The position numbers and the translations under genes are program-made. Source: an uncultured bacterium (GTDB taxonomy: Bacteria > Bacillota > Clostridia > Lachnospirales > Lachnospiraceae). From it: DNA of 64,000 nt. The stretch is taken from positions 6,545 to 70,544 of the forward strand of contig CAJMSZ010000006.1 in NCBI GenBank assembly GCA_905216215.1, read 5' to 3'. Shown here one piece after another: positions 57,335 through 64,000 of this stretch (positions are counted from its first letter, which is position 1; each line of letters opens with the position of its first letter). The notes under the pieces were generated by a model that worked only from the letters and a program-made list of their open reading frames with translations, was not told the origin of the DNA and ran no database searches.

Positions 57335-58240
57335 ATGACATTACAGCAATTGACTTATTTAATCAAGGTTGCCGAGTGTGGAAACATCACAGAGGCAGCA
57401 GAACAACTATACATTTCCCAGCCCAGCTTAAGCACCGCAATCAGCAATCTGGAAAAAGAAATGGGAGTGACTGCTTTTGTCCGTACCAAAAGGGGGGTAA
57501 GTGTCACCCGCGAAGGGGAGGAACTTTTGTCGTTTGCCAGGATGCTTCTGGAGCAGGCTGATATTATGAAGGATCATTTTGGTGTTTCGAGAAAGCGTAC
57601 TCCTAAGTTTTCGGTTTCCTGTCAGCATTATTCTTTTGCTGTCAATGCGTTCGTGGATGTGGTAAATGAATTCGATGCAGATAAATACAGTTTTATTTTA
57701 CGGGAGACACAGACTGGGGAAATCATAGATGATGTAGCACAGGGGAAAAGTGAAGTCGGAATTCTATATTTGTCTGAGCACAATCAGGATGTACTGACAA
57801 AACTGATCAAAAAGAATGAATTGGTGTTTGAGGAGTTGTTTGTTGCACAGCCACATGTGTTCATCTGTAAACGACATCCACTGGCAAAGCAGGATGTTAT
57901 CACCATAGAGGATTTGAAGCCCTATCCCTATCTGGTGTTTGAACAAGGGGAACGCAACTCGTTTTATTTTTCAGAAGAATTCCTGAGTGTGTTGGATTTT
58001 CCGAAGAATATCCAGGTGCGTGACCGTGCGACTTTGTTTAATCTTGTGATTGGGTTAAATGGATTTACGGTAAGCTCCGGTGTAATCGATCAAAAACTGA
58101 ACAGTCCCGATATTATTGCAAAACCGTTAAAGGTGGATTGTTGTATGCGGATTGGCTGGATTAAGAAGAAAAATACCCTTCTCAGCCGCTATGCGGAATT
58201 TTATATTGAAGCACTGAAAAATCACGTATCCATAGTTTAA
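57335..58240 (+). CDS. LysR-family transcriptional regulator
   Basis: The 301-residue protein has the LysR HTH at its start (TEAAEQLYISQPSLSTAISN, recognition helix near residue 30) and a periplasmic-binding-like effector domain (about 90-295). A TATAAT box (57298-57303) lies before it. The gene is followed by a MetE-like gene, which it probably controls via the box at 58231-58247. Confidence 0.9.
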   Translation: MTLQQLTYLIKVAECGNITEAAEQLYISQPSLSTAISNLEKEMGVTAFVRTKRGVSVTREGEELLSFARMLLEQADIMKDHFGVSRKRTPKFSVSCQHYSFAVNAFVDVVNEFDADKYSFILRETQTGEIIDDVAQGKSEVGILYLSEHNQDVLTKLIKKNELVFEELFVAQPHVFICKRHPLAKQDVITIEDLKPYPYLVFEQGERNSFYFSEEFLSVLDFPKNIQVRDRATLFNLVIGLNGFTVSSGVIDQKLNSPDIIAKPLKVDCCMRIGWIKKKNTLLSRYAEFYIEALKNHVSIV

Positions 58241-58247
58241 AACTATG
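58231..58247. promoter_or_regulatory. LysR-type binding box upstream of the MetE-like gene
   Basis: CATAGTTT-A-AAACTATG contains ATAG-N7-CTAT, the T-N11-A LysR motif, at the 3' end of the lysR gene and about 95 bases before the MetE-like ATG. Confidence 0.6.
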
Positions 58248-58340
58248 CTTAAATGCAAAAAATGAGTATTTTATTAATTTAACAGATGATGTTAGAATGT
58301 CCTCAGATGAAAAACGAGCAAATAAACGGAGGATAATAGA

Positions 58341-59459
58341 ATGTCAGAATTAAAAACACCATTTCGATATGATTATGTAGGAAGCTTTTTAAGACCGGAA
58401 GAATTAAAGAAAGCAAGAAGACAGTTTGATGAAGGAACTATTGGTTACGAAGAATTGAAAGCAGTGGAAGATAAAGCTATCACAGAACTTATTCATAAAG
58501 TAAAATCACTCGGTTACCATGTGATTACGGATGGAGAGTTCCGCAGGGCAACCTGGCACCTTGATTTTATGTGGGGATTCGACGGAGTAGGACATACACC
58601 GACCAAGACCGGACTTCCATTTCACGGGGAAGCAGCAATGATTGATGATACCTATTTAGTTGGAAAAGTTGGAATTGCCAAAGAACATTCATTTGTAGAG
58701 CATTTCCGATTTGTAAAGCAGTTTGAGGACGAGCAGACAGTTGCAAAACAGACCATACCATCACCAGCACAGTTTTTGGCACAGTTTACTATGCCATTTA
58801 ACAGATATGCTACGGAACAGTATTACACGTCCGACGAAGAACTGGTGGAAGATATTGTGAAAGCATATGGCAGGGTGATTGATGATTTATATGCTGCCGG
58901 TTGCCGAAATCTTCAGCTTGATGACTGTACATGGGGCATGATGGCAGATAAGACGGGGCATGTGGCATATGGAACGACCCAGGAGGGACTTCTGGAAATT
59001 CAGAAAGCATACAAAGATATCAACAATCTGGTGATTGCAAATGCACCAAAGGATATGATAATAAACACTCATGTCTGCCGTGGAAATTTCCATTCTACCT
59101 ATGCAAGTAGGGGGGCGTATGATTCTGTTGCAGACGTGCTTTTTGGAGAAGAGAATGTAGATGCTTATTATCTGGAATATGATGATGAGCGCTCAGGTGG
59201 ATTCGGACCACTTGCTAAAATTTCGGGAGATAAAAAGGTTGTTCTTGGCCTGATCACAACAAAATCTCCAAAGCTGGAAGACAAAGAGAAGGTAATCGCA
59301 AGAATCCATGAAGCGGAGAAATACATACCACTTGACAGACTTTGCTTAAGTCCACAGTGCGGATTTGCATCCTGCGAAATCGGAAATAAACTGACGGAAG
59401 AAGAACAGTGGGCAAAGCTTAGGCTGGTGAAGGAAATCGCAGAAGAAGTCTGGGAATAA
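58341..59459 (+). CDS. Methionine synthase II-like (MetE C-terminal family) methyltransferase
   Basis: The 372-residue single-domain protein has the MetE catalytic-half features: FLRPEELKKARRQFDEG, TDGEFRRATWHLDFMW, LQLDDCTWGMM, NTHVCRGNF and LSPQCGFASCE. The Zn-binding His/Cys residues are in HVCRGN and SPQCGF. It is the YxjG/YxjH-type short MetE homologue, which methylates homocysteine or another thiol. GGAGG site at the start. Confidence 0.88.
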   Translation: MSELKTPFRYDYVGSFLRPEELKKARRQFDEGTIGYEELKAVEDKAITELIHKVKSLGYHVITDGEFRRATWHLDFMWGFDGVGHTPTKTGLPFHGEAAMIDDTYLVGKVGIAKEHSFVEHFRFVKQFEDEQTVAKQTIPSPAQFLAQFTMPFNRYATEQYYTSDEELVEDIVKAYGRVIDDLYAAGCRNLQLDDCTWGMMADKTGHVAYGTTQEGLLEIQKAYKDINNLVIANAPKDMIINTHVCRGNFHSTYASRGAYDSVADVLFGEENVDAYYLEYDDERSGGFGPLAKISGDKKVVLGLITTKSPKLEDKEKVIARIHEAEKYIPLDRLCLSPQCGFASCEIGNKLTEEEQWAKLRLVKEIAEEVWE

Positions 59460-59469
59460 TAGAAAATAT

Positions 59470-59498
59470 TTGACAAGCTATTTTTCTTGTGTTATAGT
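59470..59498 (+). promoter_or_regulatory. Promoter of the MATE leader
   Basis: TTGACA (59470-59475), 17-base spacer, TATAGT (59493-59498). This is a near-perfect consensus. Confidence 0.85.
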
Positions 59499-59504
59499 AT
59501 TTTT

Positions 59505-59586
59505 CGCTCAAAACCCGTAAGGGAGTGGATTTTTTAAGAGAGATCTTTTTTCGCCACACAGTATGTATGTACTGTGTGGCTTTTTA
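59505..59586 (+). promoter_or_regulatory. Leader attenuator, candidate riboswitch
   Basis: Behind the promoter runs a short leader with CTC-AAAAC-CC-GTAA-GG-GAG (59507-59525), followed by a T-rich stretch and a strong terminator: GCCACACAGTA (59553-59563) with TACTGTGTGGC (59570-59580), loop TGTATG, then TTTTT. GTGG (59525-59528) can pair with CCAC in the terminator's left arm as an antiterminator. The MATE gene follows. This is the layout of a transcriptional riboswitch; the guanidine-IV (mepA) class, known upstream of MATE genes in clostridia, is the best candidate, but I cannot confirm its consensus. Confidence 0.55.
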
Positions 59587-59611
59587 GTGTTTAAATGAAG
59601 GAGAAATAGTG

Positions 59612-60934
59612 ATGAATCAAACATTTATGAAAGAAAAGAAAATATTACCATTGGTCCTTTCTATGGCACTTCCCATGGTGATATCCATGGCGGTGAATTC
59701 TTTATATAACATTGTGGACAGTTACTTTGTGGCAAAAATCAGTGAAGATGCGATGACAGCACTTTCTCTGGTGTATCCTATTCAGAATCTGATGACATCG
59801 GTGGGAGTAGGGTTCGGAATCGGTATGAATGCAAGAATTGCATTTTGTCTTGGGGCAGGAGACGGGGAACAGGCTGATCAGACGGCAACAACAGGGATGG
59901 TTCTGAGTTTTCTGCACGGAGTGGTGCTCATGGCAATCTGTATGCTTGGAATGCCATGGTTTTTATCTTTATATACGAAGGATACGAAGATCATTGTTAT
60001 GGGTCTGACTTATGCAAACAGAGCATTTTTGTTCTCTGTCATTATCATGCTTGGTATTTCGTTGGAAAAAATCTTTCAGTCTGTAGGACGGATGAAGGTG
60101 TCTATGATCAGTATGATGTGTGGATTTATTGCAAATATAATCTTAGATCCGCTCATGATTTTCGGAATCGGACCATTTCCGAAAATGGGGATGGCAGGTG
60201 CAGCATATGCAACAGGAATCGGACAGACGATTACATTGCTTGTCTATATTGGCTTTTGTATCTTCCGACCACTGCCGCTTACCTTTGAGAAGAAAGCACT
60301 TGTGTTTGATAAAGAATTAATGAAGAAACTGTATGCAGTAGGAATTCCGGCTACCTTAAATATGGCATTACCATCTTTGCTGATTTCTTCTTTGAATGGA
60401 ATTCTGACTGGATTTTCGGCAACCTATGTGTTGGTACTTGGTGCTTATTATAAGTTACAGACTTTTATTTACCTTTCTGCAAATGGGATTATTCAGGGAA
60501 TCCGTCCACTCATCAGTTATAATTATGGGGCAGGGGAAAAGAAGCGTGTGCAGCAGATTTTTGGAACCGCGCTGGCGCTGGCAGCAGGTGTGATGGCTCT
60601 TGGAATGGCACTGTCCTTCCTAATTCCGGGGCAGATGATCGGGCTTTTTACTGCAAACGAAGAAACCATAAAGATTGGGATTCAGGCGCTCCATATCATC
60701 AGCTTTGGATTTATCGTATCGGCTGTTTCTGTGACTTGCTGCGGAGCATTGGAAGCACTTTCCAAAGGTGTGGAATCCCTTGCTATTTCTCTTTGTAGAT
60801 ATGTAGTCATTATTATCCCGGCTGCATTTTCATTGAGCCGGATTCGCGGGGCGGAAGGTGTGTTCTTTGCATTTCCGGTTGCGGAAGTGGTGACGGCAGG
60901 AATTGCATTTGCAATCTATAGAAGAAACAGGTAA
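59612..60934 (+). CDS. MATE-family efflux transporter (MepA-like)
   Basis: A 440-residue, 12-helix protein: LPLVLSMALPMVISMAVNSL, VDSYFVAKISEDAMTALSLV and GNRIDDYIACL-free helix 7-8 with GIGFGIGMNARIAFCLGAG-like glycine pattern (GVGFGIGMNARI). It resembles MepA-type multidrug exporters. It is controlled by a promoter-leader-terminator attenuator upstream, so its substrate or an inducer is probably sensed by RNA. ATG 59612 follows GAAGGAG. Confidence 0.88.
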   Translation: MNQTFMKEKKILPLVLSMALPMVISMAVNSLYNIVDSYFVAKISEDAMTALSLVYPIQNLMTSVGVGFGIGMNARIAFCLGAGDGEQADQTATTGMVLSFLHGVVLMAICMLGMPWFLSLYTKDTKIIVMGLTYANRAFLFSVIIMLGISLEKIFQSVGRMKVSMISMMCGFIANIILDPLMIFGIGPFPKMGMAGAAYATGIGQTITLLVYIGFCIFRPLPLTFEKKALVFDKELMKKLYAVGIPATLNMALPSLLISSLNGILTGFSATYVLVLGAYYKLQTFIYLSANGIIQGIRPLISYNYGAGEKKRVQQIFGTALALAAGVMALGMALSFLIPGQMIGLFTANEETIKIGIQALHIISFGFIVSAVSVTCCGALEALSKGVESLAISLCRYVVIIIPAAFSLSRIRGAEGVFFAFPVAEVVTAGIAFAIYRRNR

Positions 60935-60963
60935 AACAGTGATATAGATTTCGGAAAAATAAC

Positions 60964-60992
60964 TTGCGAAAGACTGCAAGTTGTGCTATGAT
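60964..60992 (+). promoter_or_regulatory. secG promoter
   Basis: TTGCGA (60964-60969), 17-base spacer, TATGAT (60987-60992), with extended -10 TGC just before it. Confidence 0.75.
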
Positions 60993-61023
60993 TAGTTTGC
61001 TTATTTTCAGGAGGTGTAAATTA

Positions 61024-61266
61024 ATGGAAATTTTAAAAACGGTTCTTTTAATTATTTTTGCAATAGATTGTATCGCATTAACAGTGATCATTTTACTACA
61101 GGAAGGAAAGTCAGCAGGACTCGGAACAATTGCCGGTGGAGCTGACAGCTACTGGGGACAGAACAAAGGACGTTCAATGGAAGGCGCACTTGTAAAATCA
61201 ACGAAGTTTTTAGCAATTCTCTTCATTGTACTGGCTGTAGTCCTGAATTTAAAAGTATTCGCATAG
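61024..61266 (+). CDS. secG: Preprotein translocase subunit SecG
   Basis: The 80-residue protein has two helices (LKTVLLIIFAIDCIALTVII and KFLAILFIVLAVVLNLKVF) and the SecG loop LLQEGKSAGLGTIAGG. It helps SecYE-mediated export. AGGAGG is before ATG 61024. The secG-rnr-smpB-ssrA order that follows is typical of Firmicutes. Confidence 0.93.
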   Translation: MEILKTVLLIIFAIDCIALTVIILLQEGKSAGLGTIAGGADSYWGQNKGRSMEGALVKSTKFLAILFIVLAVVLNLKVFA

Positions 61267-61283
61267 TAAACGATTGTAAATGG

Positions 61284-61312
61284 GAACACTCTATATATGA
61301 TATAGAGTGTTC
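61284..61312 (+). terminator. Hairpin between secG and rnr
   Basis: GAACACTCTATAT (61284-61296) pairs perfectly with ATATAGAGTGTTC (61300-61312), 3-base loop, weak T tail. It may partly separate secG from the downstream genes. Confidence 0.7.
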
Positions 61313-61335
61313 TTGTTATGTTAAGGGAGAAATGA

Positions 61336-63507
61336 ATGAACGATATATTTGAAAAGAGAAAAAAGGTTATATATGAATTTATCTGCGACGAATTTTATGT
61401 GCCTATGAAATTAAAGGAGCTTGCTATGTTATTGCAGGTTCCCAAGGAAGCAAGGGGAGAACTGAAAGCGGTTCTTGACAGCCTGGAAGAAGAGGGAAAG
61501 GTTCACGTCACCCAGAAAGGCAAGTATGTCAAGGGCGAGGCGAGACGTTTGACTGGTATTTTTCAGGCCCATATGAAAGGATTCGGATTTGTGACAATTG
61601 AGGGAGAGCCGGAAGATATTTATATTGCGGAGGAGGATATTGGAGGCGCCATGCAGGGGGATGAGGTTGAAATCACCATTACCCGTGCACCGCAGGGCAA
61701 GCGCAAAGAAGGAAAAGTCCTGAAAATTGTGAAGCGTGGAACCCAGAGGTTGGTTGGCTACTATCAGGCAAGAAAGAGTTTCGGATTTGTAATTCCGGAT
61801 AATGCCCGTTACCTTCAGGATATTTTTGTGCCGGCAGAGCGTTCCAAAGGGGCCGTTACAGGAAGCAAAGTTGTGGTAGAACTGACTTCTTACGGAAGTG
61901 ACAAGAAGAAACCGGAAGGAAAGGTTGTGGAGATTCTTGGGCATGTAAATGACCCGGGAGTGGACATTTTGTCCATTGTAAAAGGGTATGACCTGTCGAT
62001 GGAATTTCCAGAAAAGGTTCTGAACCAGGCAGAGCGAGTTGCCTCTCCGGTAAGTGGAGCTGATATGGCAGGCAGAAAAGATGTGCGAAGCTGGCAGACG
62101 GTAACCATTGACGGGGAGGATGCCAAGGATTTGGATGACGCAATCACTCTTACAAAAGAGAACGGAAACTATATTTTAGGGGTGCATATTGCAGATGTGA
62201 CCAATTATGTGCAGGAGAACAGCGCTCTGGACAGAGAGGCATTAAAACGTGGAACCAGTGTGTATCTGGCAGACCGTGTCATTCCTATGCTTCCTCATGT
62301 GCTCTCAAATGGCATGTGTTCGTTAAATGCAGGGGAAGACAGACTGGCACTGAGCTGCATTATGACAATCGATGCCAGGGGAAATGTTATCGACCATGAA
62401 ATTGCGGAAACCGTCGTCTGTGTCGATGAGCGTATGAGTTATACCAGTGTGAAAAAGATACTGGAGGACAAGGATGAAGCAGAGTGTGTCCGATACGAGC
62501 GTCTGATTCCGATGTTTGAAGAAATGGCAGAACTTTCAGCTATTTTACGGGAAAAGAGACATAAGCGGGGAGCCATTGATTTTGACTTTCCAGAGGCAAA
62601 AATGGTGTTGGATGAGCAGGGTGTTCCTCTGGAAATCAAGTCTTACGAGCGGAATGTAGCAACGAAGATGATTGAGGATTTTATGTTGCTTGCGAATGAA
62701 ACAGTGGCAGAGGATTATTTCTGGCAGGAGATTCCGTTTGTGTATCGTGTGCATGAAGCACCGGATGAAGAAAAAATGCATAAGCTGCTGACTTTTATCC
62801 AGAATTTTGGCTATTCCATTCATGTGCCGAAGGGACAGGAAGTGCGTCCGAAGGAGATACAGAAGCTGCTGGACCGCATTGAAGGAACCCAGGAGGAGGC
62901 CATGATTTCTCGGCTGACCCTGCGTTCCATGAAGCAGGCAAGGTATACCCCGGAGAACGAAGGACATTTTGGATTGGCAACCAAGTATTATACCCATTTT
63001 ACTTCACCAATCAGACGTTACCCGGACTTGCAGATTCATCGAATCATCAAAGAAAATCTTCGTGGCAGGATGAATGAAAACAGACGGGCACACTATGAAC
63101 AGATACTCCCGGAGGTCACAACCCAGGCAAGTTCTCTGGAACGAAGAGCGGAAGAGGCAGAACGGGAAACAGTGAAACTGAAGAAAGTACAGTACATGAA
63201 GCAGTTTATGGGAGAAACCTTCGAAGGTGTGATTTCGGGAATTACCAAGTGGGGGCTGTATGTGGAACTTCCGAATACCGTGGAAGGCCTTGTTCATGTG
63301 GTAAATATGAAGGATGACCATTATGACTATGACGAACAGCGTTATCTGATGATAGGCGAACACACCAGAAAAACATTTACACTTGGACAAAAAGTGTGGG
63401 TTCGTGTCATCGGATGTGATATAATAGCAAGAACAATAGATTTTGAACTGGTAAAGGAAAGGAAAGCGTCAGATGGAAAAGAAACAGGAAAAGCTGATTG
63501 CGAATAA
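61336..63507 (+). CDS. rnr: Ribonuclease R
   Basis: The 723-residue protein has an HTH_12 N-terminus, then an OB/cold-shock region (EARRLTGIFQAHMKGFGFVT). The RNB catalytic core includes the Asp cluster DGEDAKDLDDAI (about 258-270), and a C-terminal S1 domain (FEGVISGITKWGLYVELPN) follows. This 3'-5' exoribonuclease degrades structured RNA and non-stop mRNA tagged by tmRNA. The smpB start lies within its end (35-base overlap). Confidence 0.95.
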   Translation: MNDIFEKRKKVIYEFICDEFYVPMKLKELAMLLQVPKEARGELKAVLDSLEEEGKVHVTQKGKYVKGEARRLTGIFQAHMKGFGFVTIEGEPEDIYIAEEDIGGAMQGDEVEITITRAPQGKRKEGKVLKIVKRGTQRLVGYYQARKSFGFVIPDNARYLQDIFVPAERSKGAVTGSKVVVELTSYGSDKKKPEGKVVEILGHVNDPGVDILSIVKGYDLSMEFPEKVLNQAERVASPVSGADMAGRKDVRSWQTVTIDGEDAKDLDDAITLTKENGNYILGVHIADVTNYVQENSALDREALKRGTSVYLADRVIPMLPHVLSNGMCSLNAGEDRLALSCIMTIDARGNVIDHEIAETVVCVDERMSYTSVKKILEDKDEAECVRYERLIPMFEEMAELSAILREKRHKRGAIDFDFPEAKMVLDEQGVPLEIKSYERNVATKMIEDFMLLANETVAEDYFWQEIPFVYRVHEAPDEEKMHKLLTFIQNFGYSIHVPKGQEVRPKEIQKLLDRIEGTQEEAMISRLTLRSMKQARYTPENEGHFGLATKYYTHFTSPIRRYPDLQIHRIIKENLRGRMNENRRAHYEQILPEVTTQASSLERRAEEAERETVKLKKVQYMKQFMGETFEGVISGITKWGLYVELPNTVEGLVHVVNMKDDHYDYDEQRYLMIGEHTRKTFTLGQKVWVRVIGCDIIARTIDFELVKERKASDGKETGKADCE

Positions 63508-63937
63508 TAAAAAAGCTTACCATGATTATTTTATTTTAGATACTTACGAGGCGGGAATTTCGCTGGTCGGAACAGAGGTAAAGTCCCTGCGTATGGGAAA
63601 ATGCAGTATCAAAGAAGCATTTATCCGAATTGAAAATGGAGAGGTATTTATCTATGGAATGAATATCAGTCCATATGAAAAAGGGAATCTTTTCAATAAA
63701 GATCCACTGCGGGTACGTAAACTGTTATTGCACCGCTCAGAGATTCAGAAGATTCTGGGTAAGACCAAGGAAAAGGGAATGGCGGTGGTACCACTGAAGG
63801 TTTATTTTCACGGCGGCCTTGTGAAGGTGGGAATCGGTCTCGCCAAAGGTAAGAAGCTGTATGATAAGCGGGATGATATCGCAAAGAAAGATCAGAAGCG
63901 GGAAGCAGAACGGGAATTTAAGGTAAGGAATTTTTAG
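63473..63937 (+). CDS. smpB: SsrA-binding protein SmpB
   Basis: A 154-residue OB-fold protein: KKAYHDYFILDTYEAGISLV, GTEVKSLRMGKCSIKEAFIR, NPHRVRKLLLH-like PLRVRKLLLHRSEI, and a basic C-terminal tail (KREAEREFKVRNF) that enters the ribosomal A site. It binds the tmRNA encoded just downstream and is required for trans-translation. AAAGGAAAG site. Confidence 0.97.
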   Translation: MEKKQEKLIANNKKAYHDYFILDTYEAGISLVGTEVKSLRMGKCSIKEAFIRIENGEVFIYGMNISPYEKGNLFNKDPLRVRKLLLHRSEIQKILGKTKEKGMAVVPLKVYFHGGLVKVGIGLAKGKKLYDKRDDIAKKDQKREAEREFKVRNF

Positions 63938-63953
63938 AGACTCTGATTGCTCA

Positions 63954-64000
63954 GGGCTAGTAAAGGTTTCGACGGGGGATCTGCAGCTGGAGAAGCGAGT
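63954..64000 (+). ncRNA. ssrA: tmRNA (ssrA), 5' end only
   Basis: The last ~47 bases carry the conserved tmRNA 5' acceptor-like segment (GGGCTAGTAAAGGTTTCGAC) and GGGGGATCTGCAG, 17 bases after the smpB stop. The remainder, including the tag reading frame, is outside the window. tmRNA rescues stalled ribosomes together with SmpB and RNase R. Confidence 0.9.

Noticed and set aside
58241..58340. SAM or T-box leader upstream of the MetE-like gene.
   Set aside because: The region is only ~100 bases, has no terminator stem or T-box sequence, and a LysR box explains control better.

Overview
The window looks like a chromosomal stretch of an anaerobic, low-GC Firmicute of the class Clostridia, most likely a Lachnospiraceae gut-type bacterium. 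The grounds are strong AGGAGG-type ribosome sites, a monomeric [FeFe]-hydrogenase, an iron-sulfur two-subunit L-serine dehydratase, a clostridial ChW repeat in the phage endolysin, and the gene styles throughout (inference from gene content; no search was run).

Positions 1 to about 24,000 are the late half of a siphovirus-type prophage, entirely on the + strand. After the tail of an unidentified early gene come small early proteins, a late-gene regulator (DUF1492/ArpU-like), and HNH endonuclease, P27-type TerS and TerL. These are followed by portal, ClpP-like head protease, HK97 capsid, connector, neck and tail-completion genes, major tail protein, a tail chaperone pair made by -1 frameshifting, tape measure, Dit, Tal, an NlpC/P60-like hydrolase, baseplate/fibre genes and Ig-like decoration proteins. 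Holin and amidase close the module. No integrase, repressor or replication genes are visible, so the left end lies outside the window. The right end should lie between the amidase and the hydrogenase promoter.

From 24.0 to 42.3 kb: [FeFe]-hydrogenase; a biotin uptake and regulation unit (bioY-birA, with a textbook BirA operator over the promoter); an XRE regulator; a MATE exporter; and a long molybdate/molybdenum-cofactor operon (modABC, moeA, a second molybdopterin-binding protein, moaA, moaC, and a mogA-MOSC fusion). No molybdopterin synthase is seen. A glycosyltransferase and a PHP phosphoesterase follow, then an ArsR-controlled metal or metalloid set (ArsP-like permease, ArsR, COG0523 GTPase, small redox protein).

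From 42.3 to 54.9 kb: a decayed DUF5058-type transporter locus with an in-frame chimera to a PucR regulator tail; glmS; tRNA-Leu(CAG), followed by a curious block of repeated hairpins; a PocR-type histidine kinase and AraC-type response regulator facing a cysteine hydrolase/permease pair; a nitroreductase; a second cysteine hydrolase; a ferredoxin-like gene fragment; glycerate kinase; a sirtuin; and a YitT protein.

From 54.9 kb to the end: L-serine dehydratase (sdaAB-sdaAA); a pair of related small membrane proteins under a palindromic promoter; a LysR regulator with a MetE-like methyltransferase; a MATE exporter behind a promoter-leader-terminator attenuator that looks like a riboswitch; then secG-rnr-smpB-ssrA, a trans-translation and RNA-quality-control block in the usual clostridial order. 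The window ends inside ssrA (tmRNA).
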